A stretch of DNA of 64,000 nucleotides from Mesorhizobium sp. WSM4313. GTDB taxonomy: Bacteria > Pseudomonadota > Alphaproteobacteria > Rhizobiales > Rhizobiaceae. The notes under the pieces were generated by a model. It was not told the origin of the DNA. It ran no database searches and was given only the letters and a program-made list of their open reading frames with translations. Made by a program: the position numbers and the translations under genes. Location: assembly GCF_002294725.1 (NCBI RefSeq), contig NZ_NSFT01000014.1, positions 64,501-128,500 on the forward strand. The letters run 5' to 3'. Positions within the stretch are counted from its first letter, which is position 1. Each line of letters begins with the position of its first letter. This document shows positions 7,138 to 16,303 of this stretch, piece after piece.

Positions 7138-8562
7138 ATGGAAAAAGCCGAAATCGGCCTGATCGGCCTTGGCACGATGGGTTCCAACCTGGCGCTCAAC
7201 ATCGCCGAGCACGGGCACCGCATCGCCGTCTTCAACCGCACGGCATCGCGCACCGACGCCTTTGTCGAGAGTGCCGGTTCGCTGAAGGACATGGTCGTTC
7301 CCTGCTACAGCCTGGAGGAGCTCGCCGCCGCGATCCGGCCCCCGCGGCCGATCATCATCATGGTGCTGGCCGGCAAGCCGGTCGACGAGCAGATCGCGGC
7401 CCTGCGCGGTGTGCTCTCTCACAACGACATCGTCATCGATGCCGGCAACGCCAATTTCCGCGACACGATGCGCCGCTTCTCGGAGCTGTCCGGCTCGGGC
7501 CTGACCTTCATCGGCATGGGCGTGTCGGGCGGCGAGGAGGGCGCGCGGCACGGCCCCTCGATCATGGTCGGCGGCACCGAAGAGTCCTGGAAGCGCGTTG
7601 AAAAGGTGCTGACCGCGATCTCCGCCAAGTTCAAGGACGAGCCTTGCGCCGCCTGGCTCGGACATGACGGCGCCGGCCATTTCGTCAAGACCATCCACAA
7701 CGGCATCGAATATGCCGACATGCAGATGATCGCCGAGATCTACGGCATATTGCGCGACGGCCTCGGCATGGCGCCCAAGGAGATCGGCAAGGTCTTCGAA
7801 GAATGGAACAAGGGCCGGCTCAACTCTTACCTGATCGAGATCACCGCAAAAGTTCTCGCCGCCGACGATCCCAAGACCGGCAAGCCGGTGGTCGACATCA
7901 TCCTCGATCGCGCCGGGCAGAAGGGCACCGGCAAATGGTCGGTCATCGAGGCGCAGCAGCTCGGCATTCCGGCGACGGCGATCGAGGCGGCGGTCGCGGC
8001 GCGCGTGCTGTCGTCGCTCAAGGACGAGCGGTACGCGGCGGAAAAGGCCTATGGCAATATCGGCGTCGAAAGGATCTCCGGCGACAAGGCCGCGCTGCTC
8101 AAGGATCTGGAGCTGGCCTTGTTCGCCGGCAAGATCGCGGCTTACGCCCAAGGCTTTGCGGTGATGACCGGCGCCTCCAAGGAATTCAACTGGAACCTGC
8201 CGATGCCGACCATCGCCAAGATCTGGCGCGCCGGCTGCATCATCCGCTCGCAGATGCTGGACACGATGGCCGAGGCGTTCGGTTCGGGCGGCGCTTCCAC
8301 CAACCTGATGATGGCGCCGGCCTTCATCGCCATGATGAAGGAGGCGCATCCGTCGCTCAGGCGCATCGTGGCGCGCGCTTCCGAAGCCGGCTCGCCGGTG
8401 CCGGCGCTGTCGTCGGCGCTCGCCTATTTCGACAGCTACCGCCAGGGACGCGGCACCTCAAACCTGATCCAGGCGCAGCGCGACTTCTTCGGCGCGCACG
8501 GCTTCGAGCGCATCGGGGAAGAGGGGTCGTTTCATGGCCCATGGGGGAGTGGGGCCGCCTAG
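7138..8562 (+). CDS. gnd: 6-phosphogluconate dehydrogenase (decarboxylating)
   Basis: This 474-residue enzyme oxidises 6-phosphogluconate to ribulose 5-phosphate plus CO2 with NADP+ in the pentose phosphate pathway. The Rossmann motif GLIGLGTMG is at residues 7-15. The substrate site GHDGAGHFVKTIHNGIEY includes the catalytic Lys184 and His187-Asn188. DRAGQKGTGKW and RAGCIIRS are further family motifs. The length matches the long, homodimeric bacterial form. AGGGAAG precedes the ATG at good spacing. The 3' end runs into the 112-bp repeat at 8566. It is flanked by repeats on both sides and appears to be a single-gene unit. Confidence 0.95.
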   Translation: MEKAEIGLIGLGTMGSNLALNIAEHGHRIAVFNRTASRTDAFVESAGSLKDMVVPCYSLEELAAAIRPPRPIIIMVLAGKPVDEQIAALRGVLSHNDIVIDAGNANFRDTMRRFSELSGSGLTFIGMGVSGGEEGARHGPSIMVGGTEESWKRVEKVLTAISAKFKDEPCAAWLGHDGAGHFVKTIHNGIEYADMQMIAEIYGILRDGLGMAPKEIGKVFEEWNKGRLNSYLIEITAKVLAADDPKTGKPVVDIILDRAGQKGTGKWSVIEAQQLGIPATAIEAAVAARVLSSLKDERYAAEKAYGNIGVERISGDKAALLKDLELALFAGKIAAYAQGFAVMTGASKEFNWNLPMPTIAKIWRAGCIIRSQMLDTMAEAFGSGGASTNLMMAPAFIAMMKEAHPSLRRIVARASEAGSPVPALSSALAYFDSYRQGRGTSNLIQAQRDFFGAHGFERIGEEGSFHGPWGSGAA

Positions 8563-8565
8563 GGC

Positions 8566-8677
8566 CAGGTGAGGCCGGCCTGCAAATGGCGGCTTCCTGC
8601 GCTTCCGGTGCTCACGTACTTTAAGTAAGCTCCGCTCCGGTTCTCGGAAGCCACCATTTTCGACTCGGCCTGACCTG
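8566..8677. repeat. 112-bp dispersed repeat, copy 2
   Basis: The block is the same length as 3349-3460 and differs at only about seven positions. It starts four bases after the gnd stop codon and lies between the convergent gnd and lacI-type genes. It lacks the outer 21-bp arms seen at copy 1. Dyads GGCTTCC/GGAAGCC make a long hairpin possible. Confidence 0.8.
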
Positions 8678-8695
8678 CCCCTCAAGTCGCGCCAG

Positions 8696-9742
8696 TCAGC
8701 CGCGATAGGGCAAAACCTCGCTCGGCGTGCTGAGCGATTGCAGCGTGCCTGGATCGGCGCCACCGATCCAGCCGAGCACGGCGCGGGCGAGCTCGGAGCC
8801 GGCGAGCCGGAAGTTCTCGTTGACGACAAGCAGCTCCCGCCGGAACAGATGCAGCAGTTCCGACGATTGTTTCGACACCACGTCGACGTCGCGGCCGAGC
8901 TTCAGCCCGGCGTCCTCTATGCCGGCCACGATGGCGAGCGTGGCGGCGGCGGCGCTGCTGACGAAGCCGTCCGGACGGTCCTTGCGCCGCATCAATTGCG
9001 CGGTCCGCATCCTGATCTGCTCGATCGACTGGTCGATGGACACGGTGTTGAACGGCACCTCGCTGGCACCCACCTCGCTCAGCGCATCGGCAAAGCCGGC
9101 GACCGTATGGCCGTGATAGGTGAGGCCGACCGGAGGCGTCACCAGGGCAAGCCGGTTGCGGCCCCTGCCGGCGAGGTAGCGGACGGCTTCGCCGGCAAAG
9201 GCATAATTATCGAAGTCGTGATAGGGATGCACCAGCCCCATGTCGGTGCGACCATGCGTGGCGAAGGGAATGCCGCGCTCCAGCATATAGCGCGCCCGTG
9301 GATCGTTGGGCTGGGTGCGCGAGATGATGACGCCGTCGGCCGAGCCCGTCTCGACCAGATAGCGCACCGGGTCCAGCGGATCCTGCGAGCGCGAATAGGG
9401 CGTGACGATCAGATGGTAGGGCGTGTCGGCGATCACCTCGGTGACGCCGTAGATGATGTCCGAGACGAAGCTCATGAGCTCGTGCTCGGTGTTCAGCACA
9501 AGCGATATCACGTTGGTCTTGCCGGTCCGCAAACGTACGCCGGCGCGGTTGGGGCGGTAGCCGATCTGCTTGGCGACGAGCTGGACGCGACGCCTGGTCT
9601 CGGCGCCGATCTCGGGCGCATCCTTCAGCGCGCGCGAGACTGTCGTGACGCCCAGCCCGGTCATGAAGGCAAGCGTCTTCAGCGTCGGCCGTTCCTTGCC
9701 CGACGTGTCGTCGTCGCCCTTCTTCGTTATCCGTCTATCCAT
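8696..9742 (-). CDS. LacI-family transcriptional regulator of the adjacent sugar locus
   Basis: A 348-residue repressor-type protein. The HTH near residues 20-45 (TLKTLAFMTGLGVTTVSRAL) and hinge (VAKQIGYRPNRAGVRLRTGK) are typical LacI features, followed by a periplasmic-binding-like effector domain (VISLVLN, DGVIISRTQPND, HDFDNYAFAGEAVRYLAGRG). I start at the ATG at 9742 because GGGCGGGAC precedes it; an ATG at 9787 would add 15 residues. It is divergent from the CUT1 transporter. Matching dyads at 9841 and 10095, one near each promoter, suggest it represses both itself and the transporter. It resembles regulators of alpha-glucoside uptake, but the inducer is unknown. Confidence 0.88.
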   Translation of the reverse strand: MDRRITKKGDDDTSGKERPTLKTLAFMTGLGVTTVSRALKDAPEIGAETRRRVQLVAKQIGYRPNRAGVRLRTGKTNVISLVLNTEHELMSFVSDIIYGVTEVIADTPYHLIVTPYSRSQDPLDPVRYLVETGSADGVIISRTQPNDPRARYMLERGIPFATHGRTDMGLVHPYHDFDNYAFAGEAVRYLAGRGRNRLALVTPPVGLTYHGHTVAGFADALSEVGASEVPFNTVSIDQSIEQIRMRTAQLMRRKDRPDGFVSSAAAATLAIVAGIEDAGLKLGRDVDVVSKQSSELLHLFRRELLVVNENFRLAGSELARAVLGWIGGADPGTLQSLSTPSEVLPYRG

Positions 9743-9840
9743 CGTCCCGCCCGTCAGGCGCATAGCAGTCGCGGGGCCGACCGGCAATCGTGCGGCGGTG
9801 ACATTTGCGCGACCTTCAGTTTGCGGCTCGGCTCAATATA

Positions 9841-9854
9841 CTGAAACGTTACAG
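9841..9854. promoter_or_regulatory. Candidate LacI-type operator, lacI side
   Basis: CTGAAACGTTACAG is a 14-bp near-palindrome with the AACGTT centre common to LacI-family operators. Its exact reverse complement occurs at 10095-10108. This copy lies about 100 bp upstream of the regulator ATG. Confidence 0.65.
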
Positions 9855-10094
9855 ATTGCCAATCTTCGTGATCAACCGGCAAGGTCGCGCCGTCGGCATC
9901 GTGGATGCGGAGAGGAGCCGAAAGTCGCTGGAATCACAAAGAAATATCGGTCTGGGCCTGCTTTTGGCACCAATCGACTGATCCGACACCGACATTGCCG
10001 CCTCGGGAGAAAGATTTTGTTCGCGTCGCGAAAAAATCTTGGCCGGCCTCAAGGCGAGGGGTTGCCTAGGCGGATCATTTGCCGTATCGAAAAT

Positions 10095-10108
10095 CTGTAA
10101 CGTTTCAG
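10095..10108. promoter_or_regulatory. Candidate LacI-type operator, transporter side
   Basis: CTGTAACGTTTCAG is the exact reverse complement of 9841-9854. It ends 18 bases before the transporter ATG and just before the ribosome site, where bound repressor would block transcription. The centres of the two copies are 254 bp apart, so looping is possible. Confidence 0.65.
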
Positions 10109-10126
10109 ATTCTGGGAGGAGCCGAA

Positions 10127-11365
10127 ATGCGATACAAATTCCTGACTGCCGCCTTTGCCGCGACAGTTGCGCTCAATTTCGCCGGTCCGGCGGCCGCGAC
10201 CGACCTGGAAGTCACCCATTGGTGGACTTCCGGCGGCGAGGCGGCAGCGGTGGCCGAGCTTGCCAAGGCATTCGACGCGACGGGCAACCACTGGGTCGAC
10301 GGCGCCATTGCAGGCTCCGGCGGCACGGCGCGGCCGATCATGATCAGCCGCATCACCGGCGGCGATCCAATGGGCGCCACCCAGTTCAACCACGGCCGCC
10401 AGGCCGAGGAACTGGTGCAGGCCGGGCTGATGCGCGACCTCACCGATATCGCCACCAAGGACAAGTGGACGGAGATCGTGCGGCCGAAGAGCCTGCTCGA
10501 TAGTTGCACCATCGACGGCAAGATCTATTGCGTGCCGGTCAATATCCATTCCTGGCAGTGGCTGTGGCTGTCCAACGAGGCCTTCCAGAAGGCCGGCCTG
10601 CCTGTGCCCAAGGACTGGAATGAATTCGTGGCGGATGCGCCGGCGCTCGAAAAGGCGGGCATCATTCCGCTCGCGGTCGGCGGACAGGCCTGGCAAGCCT
10701 CGGGCGCCTTCGACGTGCTGATGGCCGCGACCGGGGGCACCGACACGTTCCTCAAGGTCTATAAGGACAAGGATGCCGCCTTCGCGGCAGGCCCGGAGAT
10801 CGCCAAGGTGTTCAAGGCGGCGGACGACGCCCGCAAGATGGCCAAGAACACCAATGTGCAGGACTGGAACCAGGCCACCAATCTGGTCATCACCGGCAAG
10901 GCTGCCGGCCAGATCATGGGCGACTGGGCGCAGGGCGAGTTCCAGGTTGCCGGCAAGACGGCCGGCAAGGACTATACCTGCCTGCCCGGCCTCGGCCTGA
11001 ACGAAGTCATTGCCACGGGCGGCGATGCCTTCTACTTCCCGCTGCTCAAGGATGAGGCAAAGACGAAGGCGCAGGCGGTGCTCGCCGAGACCTTGCTCGA
11101 TCCGAAGACCCAGGTCGCCTTCAACCTCAAGAAGGGCTCGCTGCCGGTGCGTGGCGACGTCGACCTCAACGCGGCGAACGACTGCATGAAGAAGGGCCTC
11201 GCCATCCTCGCCAAGGGCGCCGTCATGCCGTGGACGGACCAACTGCTTTCGCAGGACAGCCAGAAGCAGAAGGAGGACCTGTTCTCCGAGTTCTTCGCCA
11301 AGCCGGACATGACGGTCGAAGAGGCGCAGAAGCGCTTCGCCGCCATCATCGCTTCGGCCGATTGA
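10127..11365 (+). CDS. CUT1 sugar ABC transporter, substrate-binding protein
   Basis: This 412-residue exported protein starts at the ATG at 10127, with GGGAGGAG 6 bases upstream. A signal peptide (RYKFLTAAFAATVALNF...AAA) precedes TDLEVTHWWTSGGEAAAV, a typical start of extracellular solute-binding family 1 proteins. GDPMGATQFNHGRQAEEL and IYCVPVNIHSWQWLW resemble glucose/mannose-binding members such as GtsA. It is the first gene of a run with two permeases and an ATPase. The sugar is not fixed by sequence; glucose, mannose or a glucoside are candidates. Confidence 0.88.
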   Translation: MRYKFLTAAFAATVALNFAGPAAATDLEVTHWWTSGGEAAAVAELAKAFDATGNHWVDGAIAGSGGTARPIMISRITGGDPMGATQFNHGRQAEELVQAGLMRDLTDIATKDKWTEIVRPKSLLDSCTIDGKIYCVPVNIHSWQWLWLSNEAFQKAGLPVPKDWNEFVADAPALEKAGIIPLAVGGQAWQASGAFDVLMAATGGTDTFLKVYKDKDAAFAAGPEIAKVFKAADDARKMAKNTNVQDWNQATNLVITGKAAGQIMGDWAQGEFQVAGKTAGKDYTCLPGLGLNEVIATGGDAFYFPLLKDEAKTKAQAVLAETLLDPKTQVAFNLKKGSLPVRGDVDLNAANDCMKKGLAILAKGAVMPWTDQLLSQDSQKQKEDLFSEFFAKPDMTVEEAQKRFAAIIASAD

Positions 11366-11450
11366 TCTACCGGCGCCCCGCCAGCTCCCGGTCCCTGCCT
11401 AACGGGGGTCGGGAGCATGATGTCCTCATTGCCCCAGCCCGGCTGTCGAG

Positions 11451-12344
11451 ATGAGCAATAGCGAACGTCCCAACCAGCTTTTCCGTAACCTCAATGCGAA
11501 GATCGCATCGATTCCGATGGTGCTCACCGCGCTTGTGGTGTTCGTCGGCGGCACGGCGTGGACGGTTCTCTACTCCTTCACCAATTCGAAGCTGCTGCCA
11601 CGGCTCAACTTCGTCGGCCTCGACCAGTATTATCGGTTGTGGGCGACGCCGCGCTGGCTGATCTCGATCGAGAACCTCCTGATCTACGGCGTGATCTCGC
11701 TGGTGTTCTCGCTGGTGATCGGCTTCGTCCTGGCGGCGCTCCTCGACCAGAAGATCCGCTTCGAGGATACGTTCCGCACCATCTTCCTCTATCCCTTCGC
11801 GCTCTCCTTCATCGTCACCGGGCTGGTCTGGCAATGGCTGCTCAACCCGGATTTCGGCATCCAGCGCGTCGTGCGCGACCTTGGCTGGACGAGCTTCAGC
11901 TTCGACCCGCTTTATAATTCCAGCATCGTCATCTACGGCATTTCCATCGCCGCGCTCTGGCAGGGCACGGGGCTGATCATGTGCCTGATGCTTGCCGGCC
12001 TGCGCGGCATCGACGAAGACATATGGAAGGCGGCGCGGGTGGACGGCATCCCGATGTGGAAGACCTACCTGTTCATCGTCATCCCGATGATGCGGCCGGT
12101 CTTCATCACCACGCTGGTCATCATCGCCGCCGGCATCGTCAAGGTCTATGATCTCGTCGTGGCGCAGACCAGCGGCGGGCCGGGCATCGCCTCCGAAGTG
12201 CCGGCAAAATACGTCTACGACTACATGTTCTTCGCCCAGAATCTCGGCCAGGGTTTCGCCGCCTCGACCATGATGCTGCTCTCGGTGATGATCGTCATCG
12301 TGCCATGGGCCTATCTCGAATTCGGAGGCCGCCGGCGTGGTTGA
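11451..12344 (+). CDS. CUT1 sugar ABC transporter permease 1
   Basis: The 297-residue membrane protein has about six hydrophobic segments and the permease EAA loop (GLRGIDEDIWKAARVDGIPMWKTY). Its first segment (SIPMVLTALVVFVGGTAWTV) and the GLVWQWLLNPDFGIQ stretch match MalF/GtsB-type permeases. It follows the binding-protein gene by 85 bases and overlaps the second permease by 8 bases, showing translational coupling. Confidence 0.9.
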   Translation: MSNSERPNQLFRNLNAKIASIPMVLTALVVFVGGTAWTVLYSFTNSKLLPRLNFVGLDQYYRLWATPRWLISIENLLIYGVISLVFSLVIGFVLAALLDQKIRFEDTFRTIFLYPFALSFIVTGLVWQWLLNPDFGIQRVVRDLGWTSFSFDPLYNSSIVIYGISIAALWQGTGLIMCLMLAGLRGIDEDIWKAARVDGIPMWKTYLFIVIPMMRPVFITTLVIIAAGIVKVYDLVVAQTSGGPGIASEVPAKYVYDYMFFAQNLGQGFAASTMMLLSVMIVIVPWAYLEFGGRRRG

Positions 12345-13269
12345 TGTCGCTGCCTCTCCGTCCGATGCGATCGTCCTTCGGCGCGACGAAGCCGGGCCTG
12401 CCGGCGCGAAGCCGCGGCATGCGCTCTCGCGCCGCAACATCTTCCTCTACGGCACGCTGATCGTCGTGGCGCTCTATTACCTTTTGCCGCTCTACGTGAT
12501 GATCGTCACGTCGCTGAAGGGCATGCCGGAAATCCGCCTCGGCAACATCTTCTCGCCGCCGGTGGAAATCACCTTCGAACCCTGGGTGAAAGCCTGGGCG
12601 ACTGCCTGCACCGGCCTCAACTGCGACGGGCTCTCGCGCGGTTTCTGGAACTCGGTGCGCATCACCGTGCCGTCGGTGCTGCTGTCGATCGCGATCGCCT
12701 CGGTGAACGGCTATGCCTTGGCCAACTGGCGCTTCAAGGGCGCCGACACCTTCTTCATCATCCTGATCGTCGGCGCCTTCATCCCCTACCAGGTGATGAT
12801 CTACCCGATCGTCATCATCCTGCGCGAGATCGGCATATACGGCACGCTGACCGGCCTTGTGATCGTGCATTCGATCTTCGGCATGCCGATCCTGACGCTC
12901 TTGTTCCGCAACTATTTCACGTCGATGCCGGAGGAACTGTTCCGCGCGGCGCGCGTCGACGGCGCCGGCTTCTGGGGCATCTATCTGCGCATCATGCTGC
13001 CGATGTCGCTGCCGATCTTCGTCGTCGCCATCATCCTGCAGGTCACCGGCATCTGGAACGACTTCCTGTTCGGCGTCGTCTACACGCGCCCCGACACCTA
13101 CCCGATGACGGTGCAGCTCAACAACATCGTCAATTCGGTGCAGGGCGTGAAGGAATACAACGTCAACATGGCCGCGACGATCCTCACCGGACTCGTTCCG
13201 CTCATCGTCTATTTCATTTCCGGCAAGCTCTTCGTGCGCGGCATCGCGGCCGGCGCAGTGAAAGGATGA
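12337..13269 (+). CDS. CUT1 sugar ABC transporter permease 2
   Basis: This 310-residue MalG/GtsC-type permease starts at GTG 12337, with GGAGG about 10 bases upstream inside the preceding gene. It has about six membrane segments and the EAA loop (PEELFRAARVDGAGFWGIYL), and ends VRGIAAGAVKG, a common MalG-type ending. The N-terminal 35 residues are cytoplasmic and variable. Its TGA overlaps the ATG cluster of the ATPase gene. Confidence 0.9.
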   Translation: MVDVAASPSDAIVLRRDEAGPAGAKPRHALSRRNIFLYGTLIVVALYYLLPLYVMIVTSLKGMPEIRLGNIFSPPVEITFEPWVKAWATACTGLNCDGLSRGFWNSVRITVPSVLLSIAIASVNGYALANWRFKGADTFFIILIVGAFIPYQVMIYPIVIILREIGIYGTLTGLVIVHSIFGMPILTLLFRNYFTSMPEELFRAARVDGAGFWGIYLRIMLPMSLPIFVVAIILQVTGIWNDFLFGVVYTRPDTYPMTVQLNNIVNSVQGVKEYNVNMAATILTGLVPLIVYFISGKLFVRGIAAGAVKG

Positions 13270-14372
13270 TGATGGCAGCGGCAATCGCCAATCCCAGCGT
13301 TTCGATCCAGGACCTGTCGCTCAATTTCGGTGTGATGTCGGTGCTGAAAACGCTCAATCTCGACGTCGCCGAGGGCGAGTTCATCGTGCTTCTGGGACCG
13401 TCCGGCTGCGGCAAATCCACCTTGCTCAACTGCATCGCCGGCCTGCTCGACATTTCGGAAGGCCGCATCTTCATCAAGGGCAAGAACGTCACCTGGGAGG
13501 AGCCTAAGGACCGCGGCATCGGCATGGTGTTCCAGTCCTACGCGCTCTATCCGCAGATGACGGTCGAGAAGAACCTGTCCTTCGGTCTGCGCGTTGCCGG
13601 CCTGGCCAAGGACGAGATCGCCAAGCGCATCGCACGCGCCGCCGAGATCCTGCAGATCGAGCCGCTGTTGCAGCGCAAGCCCTCGGCGCTCTCCGGCGGC
13701 CAGCGCCAGCGCGTGGCGATCGGGCGGGCACTGGTGCGCGACGTCGACGTCTTCCTGTTCGACGAGCCGCTCTCCAATCTCGATGCCAAGCTGCGGGCGG
13801 AACTGCGCGTCGAGATCAAGCTGCTGCACCGCAAGCTCGAAAACACCATGATCTACGTCACCCACGATCAGATCGAGGCAATGACGCTCGCCGACCGCAT
13901 CGCGGTGATGAAGGGCGGCGTCATCCAGCAGCTCGACGCGCCGCAGACCATCTACAACCGTCCGGTCAACCGCTTCGTCGCCGGCTTCCTCGGCTCGCCG
14001 GCGATGAACTTTGTCGACGGCCATTTGGAAAACGCGGATGGCGGCTGGCATTTTCTCGCCGATGGTCTGAAGATTCCACTCAGTACCTATGGTTTCGATC
14101 GGCAGCCGGAACCCGGACCGGCCGTGTTCGGCATCAGGCCCGAACATGTGAGTCTGAACAGCGGCGCCGGCTGGCCGTTCTCGGCGGCCAGCAAAGTCGA
14201 AGTGGTGGAACCGATGGGCTCCGACACGCTGGTCTGGCTGCAGCTCGCCCAACAGAAATTCAGCGTCCGGGTTACCTCGGAGCGCACGCCCGGGAATGAT
14301 GAGGCGGTGACCGTCGGCTTCGATCCGATGCGCGCTTCGCTCTTCGATGCCCAGACCGGCAACCGCCTTTAA
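13266..14372 (+). CDS. CUT1 sugar ABC transporter ATP-binding protein (UgpC/MalK type)
   Basis: This 368-residue ATPase energises the transporter. Walker A is GPSGCGKST (about 44-52), the Q-loop is VFQSYALYPQMT, the signature is LSGGQRQRVA, Walker B is VFLFDEPLSN and the switch His is in YVTHDQIEAMT. A C-terminal OB-fold regulatory part (FGIRPEHVSL, VEVVEPMGSDTLVW) is typical of MalK/UgpC proteins. Three in-frame ATGs lie in a row at 13266, 13269 and 13272, so the exact start is uncertain by two residues. It overlaps the upstream permease gene by 4 bases. Confidence 0.93.
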   Translation: MMMAAAIANPSVSIQDLSLNFGVMSVLKTLNLDVAEGEFIVLLGPSGCGKSTLLNCIAGLLDISEGRIFIKGKNVTWEEPKDRGIGMVFQSYALYPQMTVEKNLSFGLRVAGLAKDEIAKRIARAAEILQIEPLLQRKPSALSGGQRQRVAIGRALVRDVDVFLFDEPLSNLDAKLRAELRVEIKLLHRKLENTMIYVTHDQIEAMTLADRIAVMKGGVIQQLDAPQTIYNRPVNRFVAGFLGSPAMNFVDGHLENADGGWHFLADGLKIPLSTYGFDRQPEPGPAVFGIRPEHVSLNSGAGWPFSAASKVEVVEPMGSDTLVWLQLAQQKFSVRVTSERTPGNDEAVTVGFDPMRASLFDAQTGNRL

Positions 14373-14394
14373 CCCCAAGCAGAACGGACAGGAC

Positions 14395-15147
14395 ATGAAC
14401 TGGTCATTCCAACTCTACAGCGCTCGCAATTTTCAACCATGGAACAACGTGGTGAAAATGCTCGGCGAGCTCGGCTACAGCCAGGTCGAAGGCTTTGGCG
14501 GTGTCTATGACGACCCGAAGGCGTTTCGCGCCGAGCTCGACAAGAACGGGCTTGCGATGCCGACCGGGCATTTCTCGATCGAGGCGCTGGAGAACGATTT
14601 CGACGGCGTGCGCAAGATCGCCGACGCGCTCGGCATCAGGCTGCTGATCTGCCCCTATCTGGTGCCCGATCAGCGCCCGTCCGACGCCGCCGGCTGGCGC
14701 GGCTTCGGCGAGCGCCTCGCCAAGGTGGGCGAGGTGGCAAAAAAGGCCGGCTACGGCTTTGCCTGGCACAACCATGATTTCGAGTTCAAGGCGCTTGCGG
14801 ACGGCTCGCTGCCGCAGGACCACATCCTGTCCGCGGCACCGGACATCGGCTGGGAAATGGATGTCGCCTGGGTGGTGCGCGGCGGCGCCGATCCGCTGCC
14901 CTGGATCGAGAAGCATGGCAAGCGGATCGTTGCCGTCCACGTCAAGGACATGGCGAAGCCGGGCGAGGGGCTGGACGAGGACGGCTGGTCCGATGTCGGT
15001 CACGGCACGATCGACTGGGCGGGCCTGTTCAAGACGTTGCGCGCCAAGAGCGCGGCGCAGTATTTCGTCATGGAGCAGGACAACCCCAATGACATCGAGC
15101 GCTATGCCCGCCGCTCAATCGCAGCAGCCAAGAGCTGGCAGGAGTAA
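14395..15147 (+). CDS. TIM-barrel sugar phosphate isomerase/epimerase family protein
   Basis: A 250-residue AP-endonuclease-2-like (xylose isomerase-like) TIM barrel. Conserved elements include GYSQVEGFGGVYDD, a metal-site-like FAWHNHDFEF, the Asp in GWEMDVAWVVRGG, VHVKDMAKPGEG and the terminal Glu in YFVMEQDN. These enzymes isomerise or epimerise free or modified sugars with a divalent metal. It follows the transporter ATPase by 22 bases and precedes the Gfo/Idh dehydrogenase by 5 bases, so it probably acts on the same imported sugar, perhaps on a keto-sugar intermediate. That step is inference. Confidence 0.85.
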   Translation: MNWSFQLYSARNFQPWNNVVKMLGELGYSQVEGFGGVYDDPKAFRAELDKNGLAMPTGHFSIEALENDFDGVRKIADALGIRLLICPYLVPDQRPSDAAGWRGFGERLAKVGEVAKKAGYGFAWHNHDFEFKALADGSLPQDHILSAAPDIGWEMDVAWVVRGGADPLPWIEKHGKRIVAVHVKDMAKPGEGLDEDGWSDVGHGTIDWAGLFKTLRAKSAAQYFVMEQDNPNDIERYARRSIAAAKSWQE

Positions 15148-15152
15148 TCAAA

Positions 15153-16295
15153 ATGGCAGAGAAACTTGGCATCGGCGTCATCGGCTGCGGCAACATCTCG
15201 AAGGCGTATTTCTCGCTGGCGCCGCTGTTCCGCGGCATCAAGATGCGCGCCTGCGCGGATATCAACATGGAGGCCGCGAAAGCGCGGGCGAAGGAGTTCA
15301 AGCTCCGCGCCGAGACGGTCAACGACCTGCTCAAGGACGACGAGATCGACATCATCGTCAACCTGACGGTTCCGGCGGTGCACTACGAAATCTCCAAAGC
15401 GGTGCTCGATGCCGGCAAGCATGTCTATTCGGAAAAGCCGTTCGTCTTGTCGATCGAGGAAGGACTCGATCTCAAGAAACGGGCCGAGAAGAAGGGCCTG
15501 CGCATCGGTTCGGCGCCGGACACCTTCCTCGGCGGCGCGCACCAACTGGTCCGCGATCTCATCGACAGCGGCAAGCTCGGCGCGATCACCAGCGGCACCT
15601 GCCATGTGATGGGCCACGGCATGGAGCACTGGCACCCCAACCCGGATTTCTTCTTCCAGCCGGGCGCCGGCCCGGTGCTCGACATCGGGCCATACTATGT
15701 CACCAACCTGATCCAGCTGATCGGGCCGGTGAAGCAGGTGGCCGCCTTCGCAACGACGCCGGCCAAGGAGCGCACCATCAGCTCCAAACCGCGGGCGGGC
15801 GAGAAGATCCCGGTGAACACGCCGACCACCATCCATGCGCTGCTCGAATTCGCGAATGGCGCGGTGATCACGCTCAACACCAGCTGGGACGTCTGGAGCC
15901 ATGGCCACGCGCCGATGGAGCTCTACGGCGAATTGGGCACCGTCTTCGTGCCGGATCCGAATTTCTTCGGCGGCGATGTACGCTTCACCGACTCGGCCAA
16001 GCCGGTGAAGAGGCTGCCCAAGTGGAACCATCCGTTCGGCGTGCCGAACGAGATGCACGGCCAGGGCATGATGGCTAATTATCGCACCGCCGGCCTTGCC
16101 GACATGGCAATCGCGATTGGCGAAGGGCGGCCGCACCGCTGCTCGATGGAGCTGGCACTGCACGCCGTCGATGTCATGACAGGCATCCTGCGCTCGGGCG
16201 AAAGCGGCAAATATGTCGCCATGCAGACGACCTGCGAGCGGCCGGCCGCGCTCGGCGTCAAGGACGCGAAGGCGTTGCTGGCGAAGAAAAAGTAG
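15153..16295 (+). CDS. Gfo/Idh/MocA family sugar dehydrogenase
   Basis: A 380-residue NAD(P)-dependent oxidoreductase. The N-terminal Rossmann motif is GIGVIGCGNISKAY (about 5-18), and the family EKP motif occurs as YSEKPFVLSIEEG, with its Lys in the active site. GAGPVLDIGPYYVTNLIQL provides the conserved Asp and Tyr of the catalytic region. These enzymes oxidise ring hydroxyls of sugars, inositols or glycosides; thuB-type members make 3-keto sugars. The gene is tightly linked to the TIM-barrel gene and transporter, so it probably oxidises the imported sugar. The regiochemistry cannot be read from sequence. Confidence 0.88.
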   Translation: MAEKLGIGVIGCGNISKAYFSLAPLFRGIKMRACADINMEAAKARAKEFKLRAETVNDLLKDDEIDIIVNLTVPAVHYEISKAVLDAGKHVYSEKPFVLSIEEGLDLKKRAEKKGLRIGSAPDTFLGGAHQLVRDLIDSGKLGAITSGTCHVMGHGMEHWHPNPDFFFQPGAGPVLDIGPYYVTNLIQLIGPVKQVAAFATTPAKERTISSKPRAGEKIPVNTPTTIHALLEFANGAVITLNTSWDVWSHGHAPMELYGELGTVFVPDPNFFGGDVRFTDSAKPVKRLPKWNHPFGVPNEMHGQGMMANYRTAGLADMAIAIGEGRPHRCSMELALHAVDVMTGILRSGESGKYVAMQTTCERPAALGVKDAKALLAKKK

Positions 16296-16303
16296 GTGGC
16301 AAC

